The notes beneath the pieces were generated by a model. That model worked only from the letters and a program-made list of their open reading frames with translations, did no database searches and was not told where the DNA came from. 40,314 nt of DNA from CAYVNU01 sp964453265 (lineage in GTDB: Bacteria > Patescibacteriota > Doudnabacteria > UBA920): assembly GCA_964453265.1 (NCBI GenBank), contig CAYVNU010000007.1, forward strand, positions 1-40,314, given 5' to 3'. Below, piece by piece: positions 21,713-29,887 of this stretch (positions are counted from its first letter, which is position 1; every line of letters starts with the position of its first letter). Position numbers and translations under genes: made by a program.

Positions 21713-24700
21713 TTAACCCGCGACATTAAAATTAATATTTCCGCCTACCTGCTGCCCGTCTACCATAATTTTTATGTTCCAAGTACCTGTGTGATAGCTA
21801 GAAATTTGGCGAATAACATCGGCCGAGCCTGTACTACCGGTGTTACCTACTAATTCGTGTAAATCTAAAACCTGGCCGTTTGGCTTTGTCCATGTGCCGT
21901 CTATATATATGTTTTGGTTCTGTGCGGCGCCTGTAACCGAAAGTTTCCAGCTTTGCCCGTCTCTAAAGGCATTATTTGAGCCGTTTAAATTAACAAAACT
22001 GGCGCTTGCTCTGCCGGTTTGATTGTTAATGCTGCCGCCGGCATAATTAGTTGCACTTTGCTCGGCTTGTATTTCCACCCTAGCTTGCGAAAGCGCTGCT
22101 TCCCAAGACATGTTCGGATTTCTAGATTGAATTAAATTTGCCCTGTTGGTAACTGCGCTGCCGTTTTGTAAATTATTAGCCGCGTTGTAAGACGAAGAAC
22201 TGTTATAACTTTGAGCATAGTATAAATGCTGCAAAGCTGCGGCTTCGGTTTGCTGCAAAACGTCCCCGGAAGCTAATTTTTGCTGAATTAGACTAAGCAA
22301 ATCTTGCAAAGTTAAATTAGTGTAAGTTGAGCCGTTATTTATAGAAATATTAAATACTTTTTGGCCGTTTACCATTTGGGTATTAAAAGTATAGCCTACC
22401 GGAGCATTGTTAATTTGCATGGGGCTGCCTTGCGCGTTTGGTACAGATACTTGAGTTCCCACAACAGGCGGCGTTTGAGTTTGGCCTTGGGCTATGGCAA
22501 TACTTATGTTGTCTAATCTTTTTATCGCGCCCGCGCTGTCGGTTACTTCTATAGAAAAAGTAAACACGCCGCTTTGCGTTGGCGTACCGGAAATTATTCC
22601 TTCTGGCGACATAACTAAACCACTCGGCAAACTACCGGAAGGCACTGCAAAACTATAAGGCCCACTGCCGCCCGTAACATTTATTTGCACAGCCTGATAC
22701 ATTTGCCCCACTGTGCCTGAAACTAACTGCGGATAGGTTATGTTAAGTTCAGCTGCTCCAACCCCAACATCTTCCCCTGCTTCTACAAAAATTGTAAACT
22801 GCTGTGTGTGCGTGTGCCCTAAGCTATCTGTAATTTTTATATTTATATCTTGCTGTCCTTCCTCGGCTGGGATGCCGGTAATTCTCCCGCTATTTACGTC
22901 AAAACTTAAACCACTGGGCAAACTGCCGTTAGCTAACTCCCAAACAAAAGGCCCTACCCCGCCGGTAAAACCAATTTGATGATTGTAATTTTCCCCCACC
23001 CTGGCAGTTAACGCATATTCTGAAGTTAACATTAAAGTTTGCGTTGCTCCTGGACTTGAAACAGAATTTGAAAAAGGATTCCAATCTAAAGCAGCGACTT
23101 GGTGAAGCCTGCCTCCTTCTGCGTTTTTAATTGAATTTACCAAACTTTGAGGAACAGCTTTTCCAGTTTCCGACTTAACTTCACCTGAAGGACTTACTAC
23201 AATATGCTTAAAAGCAGTGTCATTAATATCAATTAATGTTTGACGGTTGCCTTGAGAGTCAACATAGACATCTAAACTGTTATACCATTGATCAAAGCTA
23301 CTTAGGCGCTGGTTTAATGTAGACCTCATACCGGTTAAAGTTTCTTGCCGATAATTATTTGTGCCCGGAATTGCAACCGGAACTGTTCCCCCCTCAATCA
23401 TAGCCTGTACATATACTCTTTGGCTTTCAATAGAAGCCGGTCTCTTAAAATACGGGACACTGCCGTTAAATATAGCCCATATTAACTGGGTGCAAGTATC
23501 ATACATTTCCTGTTCATCTTCTGGGTTAGTTGAACGATTGTTGTTATAAGTATCAACAATCTCTATAATCTTTGGCATTGCGTCTTCAATAACTCTAGTA
23601 TCGTCAATTTTATAGTGCTGATTCCTCCTCCAATTTTCGTATTTATTCACAAGCAAGATTGCAACTTCAACCGCCGTTATTGCAATAGTTGCCGGGTTAG
23701 TAGCAAAAGCCCAAATTGCAGCAAGCGCATGTCCAGCAGACATAGCAGCAAGACCTCCATTAGCAACAATAATTGCCCTAGTTGCAGAACCCACAGCGGC
23801 ATGCAAATAAATGTAAATTTGATTCGCAGCAGCTACAGCCCCAATCCCCCCGGCAAAGTATACTGATTTTTTTAAATCACCGACTAACATATTGTCCATA
23901 AACTGGCCGGTGGAAGGGTTTCGTAGTCTAATAGTTGCAGTATCTGAAACATTCGGTAAGTCAAAAGATTTTTCATACCTCCCATTCTGAAACCTATAAC
24001 CCAAAGTCATTGCATACAAAACTAAACCGTTACTAGAAGAAGGAATTTCTTCGCCAAAACCAATAGCCGATGCAGCAAAACTACCTGGAATGAAATTTTC
24101 CGGCAAAACTGAATTTTGTTGCGAAAAATAATCAGCTAAAATTGCTAAATCCGAATCATTTAACGTGTTAAGCGTATGCTGTCCTGCTAATTCTGAAATA
24201 TATGCTGGAGTTACTGTTCTTGTAGGCAAAACCCTATTAGTACTTTCTTTATAAACAACAACGTTTAAAATTTTATCTTTCGAAGAATCATTACCTGCGG
24301 CAGCTGGATGTATCCTAAATGCTGCAGAAAAAGTTTGATTTTCCAAGTCTGAAGAAACGAATGGGTCGTAAGCCTGTACACGAATAAGCCCATTTGCATC
24401 AGACGAGATAGTGGCTATATTACTCTGACTTAAATCTTCCGGGGTTACTACCACATTCGGACTTCTTGTACCATCTGAAAGCTCGACAAGAGCGCTTAAA
24501 TTTAAGCTGGTATTATTTGCAACGGAAATAGTGTCGTTAATTTGCCTACTTTGAGAGTCCAAAATTTTTAAACTGCTGACTGATGTATCTTCTGTTGAAA
24601 CTCTAACAAAAATTCTAGCGTCTTTTGAGTTATCACTCCCCATTCCTAATGGATGAACAGTAATAACGGTCTGTCCTGCCATAACAGCCGAGATATTTAT

Positions 24701-25555
24701 TTGACCTTCAGAACCAATACCAGCAGATGCAATACTAGGATTTAAAGAAGTTACATTTACTCGATGATCTTGAGCATAAGTGCCATCTTGCATCAAGTAA
24801 TCGACAAAAACTCTGGTAGAAGCACTTTGGCCAACTCGCAAATCAAAACTTTGCGAATCAACCAAAACCCTGCTAACCGTTCCACCTTGACTATTTGTGG
24901 TACTTGGACCACCACCGTTATTTTCGTTTTCATTTTCATAATTTTCATACCCAGATCCCGCGGGTGGCAGATTACCAGAAGGTTGTTCTGAAACTAAACC
25001 TACATTTTGAGGGTTTTGAGTAATTAAAGAACTGGCGGCTAAAGTATTTATCCACTGTCCGCCATTAAATCTTAAATTCCCAACCTGGCCGGAGTTTTCC
25101 ATACCTTGCAGGCCGAGTATGTAAGAGGCAAAACTATTTTGGGAAAAAACGGATGGAATATTGCGTGAGTCCTGAAAATAGTTACCTAAAGAAGTAAAAA
25201 GTTCGGTACTGTCGCCGTCTGGAGCATACCTAGAAAGCATTTCGTCTACGCCTAAAGTTGCAGCATCAGCCGCTGCGGTTTGCACATTTAAAGAAGCGTG
25301 CGCAGTTTTAATGCCAAAAACTTTGTTTACCAAACTATTTTCAGAAGAATGCGTATTTTTCGCCACTATCCGCGTGGCAGATTTTTGCGCAGCCACTCCT
25401 CCCCCGCCACCCAGCAAATTACTAGCCAGCCCAAGCCCGGCGAAAATTTTCTCCTTAGTAGTAATTTTGCGTTTATGCTTATGCACTCGCTTAATTTTTG
25501 TTTTCTCCATATGTTTTTTTACTTTCATAATAACTTGTCTAAACCTCACTTTCAT
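21713..25555 (-). CDS. Giant surface protein with BIG-like and He_PIG domains and an internal hydrophobic region
   Basis: Up to 1280 residues. The longest start (25555) lies inside the left arm of the hairpin at 25547-25574 and is doubtful; ATGs at 25528 or 25510 fit better. The latter gives MEKTKIKRVHKHKRK, matching MDKVKIKRVKRVKK in the LysM giant; both continue KEKI-AGLG and a Gly-rich stretch. BIG-like domains are near 225-440 (SFDLRVGQSASTRVFVDYL). A hydrophobic block of two or three segments sits at about 568-640, followed by a helical charged region. Two He_PIG domains (LPSGLSFDVNSGRITGIP; LPSGLVMSPEGIISGTP) are at about 850-1020. The C-terminal region is Asn/Gln-rich with a final beta domain (WNIKIMVDGQQVGG). 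No known enzyme motif. Confidence 0.85.
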   Translation of the reverse strand: MKVRFRQVIMKVKKHMEKTKIKRVHKHKRKITTKEKIFAGLGLASNLLGGGGGVAAQKSATRIVAKNTHSSENSLVNKVFGIKTAHASLNVQTAAADAATLGVDEMLSRYAPDGDSTELFTSLGNYFQDSRNIPSVFSQNSFASYILGLQGMENSGQVGNLRFNGGQWINTLAASSLITQNPQNVGLVSEQPSGNLPPAGSGYENYENENENNGGGPSTTNSQGGTVSRVLVDSQSFDLRVGQSASTRVFVDYLMQDGTYAQDHRVNVTSLNPSIASAGIGSEGQINISAVMAGQTVITVHPLGMGSDNSKDARIFVRVSTEDTSVSSLKILDSQSRQINDTISVANNTSLNLSALVELSDGTRSPNVVVTPEDLSQSNIATISSDANGLIRVQAYDPFVSSDLENQTFSAAFRIHPAAAGNDSSKDKILNVVVYKESTNRVLPTRTVTPAYISELAGQHTLNTLNDSDLAILADYFSQQNSVLPENFIPGSFAASAIGFGEEIPSSSNGLVLYAMTLGYRFQNGRYEKSFDLPNVSDTATIRLRNPSTGQFMDNMLVGDLKKSVYFAGGIGAVAAANQIYIYLHAAVGSATRAIIVANGGLAAMSAGHALAAIWAFATNPATIAITAVEVAILLVNKYENWRRNQHYKIDDTRVIEDAMPKIIEIVDTYNNNRSTNPEDEQEMYDTCTQLIWAIFNGSVPYFKRPASIESQRVYVQAMIEGGTVPVAIPGTNNYRQETLTGMRSTLNQRLSSFDQWYNSLDVYVDSQGNRQTLIDINDTAFKHIVVSPSGEVKSETGKAVPQSLVNSIKNAEGGRLHQVAALDWNPFSNSVSSPGATQTLMLTSEYALTARVGENYNHQIGFTGGVGPFVWELANGSLPSGLSFDVNSGRITGIPAEEGQQDINIKITDSLGHTHTQQFTIFVEAGEDVGVGAAELNITYPQLVSGTVGQMYQAVQINVTGGSGPYSFAVPSGSLPSGLVMSPEGIISGTPTQSGVFTFSIEVTDSAGAIKRLDNISIAIAQGQTQTPPVVGTQVSVPNAQGSPMQINNAPVGYTFNTQMVNGQKVFNISINNGSTYTNLTLQDLLSLIQQKLASGDVLQQTEAAALQHLYYAQSYNSSSSYNAANNLQNGSAVTNRANLIQSRNPNMSWEAALSQARVEIQAEQSATNYAGGSINNQTGRASASFVNLNGSNNAFRDGQSWKLSVTGAAQNQNIYIDGTWTKPNGQVLDLHELVGNTGSTGSADVIRQISSYHTGTWNIKIMVDGQQVGGNINFNVAG

Positions 25556-25574
25556 ACAGTCGTGTATGAAAGTG
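25547..25574. repeat. Second copy of the CACTTTCATACA hairpin
   Basis: Arms CACTTTCATACA and TGTATGAAAGTG with loop GTCG, identical over 31 nt to the hairpin at 9256-9286. It falls between the stop of the dehydrogenase gene at 25576 and the next gene. On the minus strand it lacks a clear T run. Confidence 0.8.
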
Positions 25575-25575
25575 T

Positions 25576-26565
25576 TTAAATTTTAACCACGTTTATAGGC
25601 TTGCTGTTTATATACGCTAAAATGTTTTCCAAGGTAGTATCTAAAATTCTCTCCATAGCTTCCTGGGTGTTAAAAGCGTTATGCGGGGTTACTATTACGT
25701 TGTCCATTTGCATTAACTCATGGTCAGCCAACATAGTTTTTAACTGCTCTTCGTTAGGATGCCCTTTCAATAAATTCAGCTCATCTATTATATAACCTTC
25801 TTCTTCCAAAACATCTAAACCTGCTCCGGCCAATTGTTTTTGTTTGAGAGATGTAAGCAACGCCATAGTATCCACCAAACCGCCCCTAGAGGTATTTATT
25901 AGTATGGCACTTGGTTTAACTAATTTTAAATTTTCTTCGTTTATTAAATGGTGCGTTGCGGGCATATACGGCACATGTATGCTAATTATGTCCGACTGCT
26001 TTAATAAATCTTCAAGCGATGCATATTTAATTCCCAAGTCTTCTCTCGGATGCGGGTCATAGGCCAAAACTTCCATTTCAAAACCTTTTGCCATTTTTAT
26101 AACCCTAGCGCCAATTTTCCCTGTGCCAATTACGCCAATAGTTTTAGCTTTTAAATCAAAACCCCTTAAGCCCTCATAACTAAACAGGCCTTGCTCATGA
26201 ACTCTTTTTATGGCCGGATAAAGCTTACGCGACAAAGCTAAAATTAAGGCAAAAGTAAATTCGGCAACGGTATTTTCACCGTAACTTGGCACGTTGGAAA
26301 CTAAAATTTTTTGTTTTTCAGCCTGGGCAATGTCTATGTGGTCAAAACCCGTGCTGCGGGTTGCAATAAATTTTAAATTCGGCAACCGGCTAAAAACTTT
26401 TTTATCTACTCGGGAATTCACAAACACAGACAAAATTTCCGCTTCAGTTTCGGGAAAATGATGTTCGTTAACCGGCGTTTCATAAAACGCCAGGCTATGT
26501 CCGGTTAATTTTTTCTCAATATACGCTTTTTCCCACTCCTCGATTTCGTAAAACGCGATTTTCAC
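25576..26565 (-). CDS. D-2-hydroxyacid dehydrogenase (D-lactate dehydrogenase type)
   Basis: 329 residues, normal length for the NAD-dependent D-2-hydroxyacid dehydrogenase family. The Rossmann motif GVIGTGKIGARV is at about 144-155, followed by the acidic residue in AYDPH expected for NAD preference. The catalytic Arg lies in INTSRGGLVD (about 230), the Glu in LDVLEEEG (about 254) and the His in VTPHNAF (about 295). The substrate-side ATRSTGFDHIDI near 80 fits the D-lactate dehydrogenase subgroup, which reduces pyruvate to D-lactate and regenerates NAD. The gene follows the glycerate kinase with a 49-nt gap; together they suggest hydroxy-acid/glycerate metabolism. Hydroxypyruvate or glyoxylate reductase is an alternative. 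No SD is obvious. Confidence 0.9.
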   Translation of the reverse strand: MKIAFYEIEEWEKAYIEKKLTGHSLAFYETPVNEHHFPETEAEILSVFVNSRVDKKVFSRLPNLKFIATRSTGFDHIDIAQAEKQKILVSNVPSYGENTVAEFTFALILALSRKLYPAIKRVHEQGLFSYEGLRGFDLKAKTIGVIGTGKIGARVIKMAKGFEMEVLAYDPHPREDLGIKYASLEDLLKQSDIISIHVPYMPATHHLINEENLKLVKPSAILINTSRGGLVDTMALLTSLKQKQLAGAGLDVLEEEGYIIDELNLLKGHPNEEQLKTMLADHELMQMDNVIVTPHNAFNTQEAMERILDTTLENILAYINSKPINVVKI

Positions 26566-26614
26566 AGTTTTTTGTTTCTCAAAATATTTTAACTTACTTT
26601 CATTAAAACATATT

Positions 26615-27964
26615 TTATTCTTTTAAGCAAACAAAAAAGTCCGCCACATTACTGCCGGTTAGACCGGTTAGTACATGGTCGCCTACGGCATCAAAAAAAG
26701 TAAAGCTATCGTTATTGTTTAAATAGCTTTGGTAGTCTAAATTAAGATTTTTTGCTCTTTCTAAAGTTGAGGCATCTACAATCGCGCCCGCACAGTCAGT
26801 AAAGTCATGTCCATCGCTAGCAAAACAACCAAATGCTTGTTTTTCGGAAATTGATGATAATGCGGCTAGAGCCATTTCCTGGTTTCTGCCTCCCATGCCT
26901 TTCCCTAAAATTTTCACTGTACTTTCCCCTGCACCTAAAAGACATTGGCCTTTTTTACTAGCGGCGATGATTTTACCGGCAAGCACACGGGCTTCACCCT
27001 GAAATTTATCATCAAAAATTTTTACATCCCAGCCTAAAAGTTCCGCCTGTTCTTGCATGGCCTTTAAAGCTACTTTTGGCGCGGCCACTAAATGATTAAA
27101 AATATTTTTAAAATATTTTTCTTCTTTGGGAGTTTCCAAAAGATCAACTTTATTTAAACCCGCAATACTTAAAACATCAAACTTTTTTATTAATTCTTGC
27201 GCGTCCCGTATAGTAGTTTGGTCTTTTACCAAAGGACCAGAAGCAATAACCGACAAGTCGTCCCCGGGCACATCGGAAAAAATTAAGTTTACTATGGTTG
27301 CCGGGTAAAAATGTTTGGCCAGCTGCCCACCCTTAACTAAACTTGTGTGCTTACGCACAGTATTTAACTCACTTATAGTTGCTCCGCCTTTAGTCATGGC
27401 CTTAAAAATTTTGGCAGCTGACCCAAAATCTATATTGTAAGGCATTTCAAAAATCGCGCTACCCCCGCCGCTAATGCTGCAAATAACTAAATCATCTGCT
27501 TTTAAATCGGAAATAATTTCCAAAGTTTCTTTGGCGGCCTTTACATTCTGCTCAGACACATTCGGGTGCGTTGCTTGAAAATAATACCAGATTTTACCCC
27601 CCTCCTTTTCAAAGGAGGGGTTAGGGGAGGTTACACAAGCAACGTCAATAACAACTCCGCGCTCTACCCGCTCGCCTAAAATTTCTTTTATTACTCGCGA
27701 TGACTCCAGCGCTGCCTTGCCAAAACATAAAACAAAAATCCGCTTAAATGCATTTAATTCAAGCTTTTGTTTTTCTACTACTAATAAATTTTTTTTGCTA
27801 TCAAACCTAAAAGACCTTCTAACCGCTTTGCTAGTATTCACCGCCTCAAACCCCGCTTCGGCAATGCTTAAAAGCTGTTTCCGCAAACCCGAATGCGCCA
27901 AATGTTCAAAGTTTTTTATTATCATTTTTGTTTTATTACTAAAATTAGTCTTTTTTAACTGCAA
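26615..27964 (-). CDS. Glycerate 2-kinase (MOFRL/GckA family)
   Basis: 449 residues, typical for the family, which phosphorylates D-glycerate to 2-phosphoglycerate with ATP. Characteristic segments are FVLCFGKAA near 80, VICSISGGGSAIFEMP near 170, GGATISELNTVRKHTSLVKGG near 205, FSDVPGDDLSVIASGP near 230, GAGESTVKILGKGMGGRNQEMAL near 345 and FASDGHDFTDCAGA near 375. The usual start is probably MIIKNFEHLAH (residue 14) rather than residue 1. Residues about 112-125 (SPNPSFEKEGGK) come from a palindromic element inserted in frame between a conserved strand and FQATHPNVSEQN; the protein seems to tolerate it. Clustered with the dehydrogenase downstream. Confidence 0.9.
   Translation of the reverse strand: MQLKKTNFSNKTKMIIKNFEHLAHSGLRKQLLSIAEAGFEAVNTSKAVRRSFRFDSKKNLLVVEKQKLELNAFKRIFVLCFGKAALESSRVIKEILGERVERGVVIDVACVTSPNPSFEKEGGKIWYYFQATHPNVSEQNVKAAKETLEIISDLKADDLVICSISGGGSAIFEMPYNIDFGSAAKIFKAMTKGGATISELNTVRKHTSLVKGGQLAKHFYPATIVNLIFSDVPGDDLSVIASGPLVKDQTTIRDAQELIKKFDVLSIAGLNKVDLLETPKEEKYFKNIFNHLVAAPKVALKAMQEQAELLGWDVKIFDDKFQGEARVLAGKIIAASKKGQCLLGAGESTVKILGKGMGGRNQEMALAALSSISEKQAFGCFASDGHDFTDCAGAIVDASTLERAKNLNLDYQSYLNNNDSFTFFDAVGDHVLTGLTGSNVADFFVCLKE
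27599..27620. repeat. Palindromic repeat inserted in frame in glycerate kinase
   Basis: CCCCTCCTTT and AAAGGAGGGG arms with a TC spacer, followed by TTAGGGGAGG. The translated form NPSFEKEG is a familiar signature of small interspersed palindromic repeats read within proteins (established knowledge, recalled). Confidence 0.7.
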
Positions 27965-27977
27965 ATCAAACTATTTC

Positions 27978-28526
27978 CTAAACTAATTTTTTCCCGCACA
28001 AATCACAAAAATTATGTTTAAACATTTCTGTGTGAGTTGTGTTGCAGCCAATTTTTTCTTTTTGTGCCTCTAAAGTAGTTCCATAATCTTTTTCAAACGC
28101 GGCCGGATTAAATTTTTTGTTTTTGTCGCCGCAATTTGAACAAAAAACTTCTTCTCTTAAAACCATTTCACCGCATTTCTTACAGCTTAAATAAATCATG
28201 CAGTTAAACTTTCTTTCAAAATAGTCTTCAATTTGCATTAACTCTACGGGTTTTAAATCCCGGTTTAATACCTGAGCGATTTTTTGCTTACAAAATTTAA
28301 GAATTTCTAAACCTATTTTCTGCTTCTGCTTCAAAGTCTGCTCCAAGACACAGTCAATTACTTTTTCCAAAAAACCCCTTAATTCTTCCGCGGAATCATT
28401 TTTTAAATTAGATACTTCTTCTCTAATAAACTTTGCTATTTCACTTTTATATTCTACTTCCTTAGCATTATTATATATCTCCGCCGAATCTCTGCCCCTG
28501 TTAGAATGTCTATAAAAATTTTTCAT
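27978..28526 (-). CDS. Zinc-ribbon protein of unknown function
   Basis: 182 residues. The N-terminal 110 are charged and helical, probably coiled. A zinc ribbon follows (CKKCGEMVLREEVFCSNCG, two CxxC pairs at about 115-135), and a second possible site (CNTTHTEMFKHNFCDLCG) closes the protein. The second half could be a separate treble-clef or an incomplete ribbon. It starts 3 nt after the stop of the upstream 109-residue gene, indicating one operon running from the methyltransferase. Function unknown. Confidence 0.75.
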   Translation of the reverse strand: MKNFYRHSNRGRDSAEIYNNAKEVEYKSEIAKFIREEVSNLKNDSAEELRGFLEKVIDCVLEQTLKQKQKIGLEILKFCKQKIAQVLNRDLKPVELMQIEDYFERKFNCMIYLSCKKCGEMVLREEVFCSNCGDKNKKFNPAAFEKDYGTTLEAQKEKIGCNTTHTEMFKHNFCDLCGKKLV

Positions 28527-28529
28527 ATC

Positions 28530-28859
28530 CTAATTTATTTTTTGTTTAGGCACAGGCAATTTAAGCAGTTCGCGACATTCTGCCTGAATTTTTTCAGCTG
28601 CAAAAATAAAATCTTGAACCGATTTATTTTTATCGTTTATACTTCTTAAATTTGCCCATGAGATTAAATCGGCTTGAGGCATCTTAGCAATTACTTTAAC
28701 AATATTAGGAAACTGCGCATATTGGTTCATAACTTGTTGACTATTTAGCTGTGAATATGAAAAATACCAATCCAAGGCAACCAAGGCAGACTGATTTTCA
28801 TACTCTATTTCAGCAAAGCCCCAATCTTCTCCCCCCATCTCTTTTTTGTAGTCTGTCAT
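28530..28859 (-). CDS. Hypothetical cytoplasmic protein
   Basis: 109 residues, acidic and helical, with three Trp in WGFAEIEYE, LDWYFSYSQ and SWANLRS. No signal or membrane segment. The neighbouring starts and stops are 3-4 nt away on both sides, so it is cotranscribed and probably translationally coupled with the methyltransferase and zinc-ribbon genes. I do not recognise a family. Confidence 0.65.
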   Translation of the reverse strand: MTDYKKEMGGEDWGFAEIEYENQSALVALDWYFSYSQLNSQQVMNQYAQFPNIVKVIAKMPQADLISWANLRSINDKNKSVQDFIFAAEKIQAECRELLKLPVPKQKIN

Positions 28860-28863
28860 ATAC

Positions 28864-29628
28864 CTAGTACTTAATTAATTCTAAAGCCATAAACAGCGGG
28901 ATTTCTTTTCTAGCTTTATCTTCGGCATTTTTTCGCGGACCTTTGTCCGATTCTTTATGTGAAATCCATTCTTCCAAACGGCTGACACAAAAACCGGTCT
29001 TGTTAAAAGTTTTAAAATAATCCTGCATTGAGCGATGAAATGAATAAGTAAACTTTTTTTTATTTTCATCTTTTTGACCTTGGGTCATGTCTACTTCCTG
29101 AGTAATTTGGGATAAATATTTTTCAATTCTACGGTATTGAACATTGGCTTTTTCATCATACCCCCAGGCGCTGGCAGTTGGCACCCTAAAACTTGGGTGA
29201 TTAAGCACTAACAATAACCGCCCTTTTGGTTTTAAAACCCTAAAGCATTCACTAAGCGCGGCCTGAAAATTTTTTATATTTTGGAGCGCTAAAACGCATA
29301 TTGCCGCATCAAACCTGCCACTTAAAAGCCCTTTCATATTTTCAGCAGACAAAGTTAAATACGTTTCATTTTGTCCAGCACGGCTTTTCGCCATTTTAAT
29401 TAATTCCCCGCCCACGTCTATACCTAAAACTTTAGCTCCCAAACTAGCAATTTCGCGCGCAAAAAAACCCTGGCCGCAACCCACGTCTAAAATTTCCGTA
29501 CCCGGCCTTACTCCCAGCATTCTAAATAAATTCGGCTTTATAACTTTTATTTGGTATGTGTCTTCGCTGTCTTCCAGCAAAGTATCATACCACCCGGCCA
29601 CTTTACCCCAAGATGTAGATTTTCTCAT
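28864..29628 (-). CDS. Class I SAM-dependent methyltransferase
   Basis: 254 residues. Motif I is ILDVGCGQGFFARE (about 45-58), followed by the acidic SAM-ribose binder in VLGIDVG (about 68), motif II/III in FDAAICVLALQNI (about 104-116) and the post-motif VLKPKGRLLLVLNHPSFR (about 128-145). This is the UbiE/Methyltransf_11-type fold. The C-terminal part (HRSMQDYFKTFNKTGFCVSRLEEW) is the substrate-cap region; the substrate cannot be inferred. It heads the operon running to 27978, and its upstream side is the dispersed repeat at 29666. Confidence 0.9.
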   Translation of the reverse strand: MRKSTSWGKVAGWYDTLLEDSEDTYQIKVIKPNLFRMLGVRPGTEILDVGCGQGFFAREIASLGAKVLGIDVGGELIKMAKSRAGQNETYLTLSAENMKGLLSGRFDAAICVLALQNIKNFQAALSECFRVLKPKGRLLLVLNHPSFRVPTASAWGYDEKANVQYRRIEKYLSQITQEVDMTQGQKDENKKKFTYSFHRSMQDYFKTFNKTGFCVSRLEEWISHKESDKGPRKNAEDKARKEIPLFMALELIKY

Positions 29629-29665
29629 ATAACAAATGTGTAATAATTCTTTTACTATTCTTTCC

Positions 29666-29849
29666 TGTCATTGCGAACGCATCTGCCTGTCCTCCGACTC
29701 GTCCAACGTAGTCCCGACTGGTCGGGACTACGTTGGAAGCTTCAGCGAAGGAGGGGCGAAGGGGGAAGCAGTTTATGTATTTACGAGATAGCCACGATGC
29801 TATTTTGGGTCTCGTAATGGCACATTATTCGCTATGAGTTAATACTCAT
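29666..29849. repeat. Dispersed palindromic repeat, copy B
   Basis: Matches copy A (6337-6540), with the identical 35-nt core at 29736-29770. Copy B holds an intact hairpin: CCAACGTAGTCCCGAC (29703-29718), a TG spacer and its exact complement (29721-29736); in copy A the right arm is damaged. The 3' end carries TATGAGT/ACTCATA (29833-29850). It occupies most of the 259-nt stretch without genes. Confidence 0.8.
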
Positions 29850-29887
29850 ATAAAATTCTAAATCAAAAATTATTTCTTTGCCAATTA

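Noticed and set aside
25555..25555. ATG at 25555 as the true start of the giant gene
   Set aside because: It is part of the repeated hairpin arm; comparison with the LysM giant supports 25528 or 25510.
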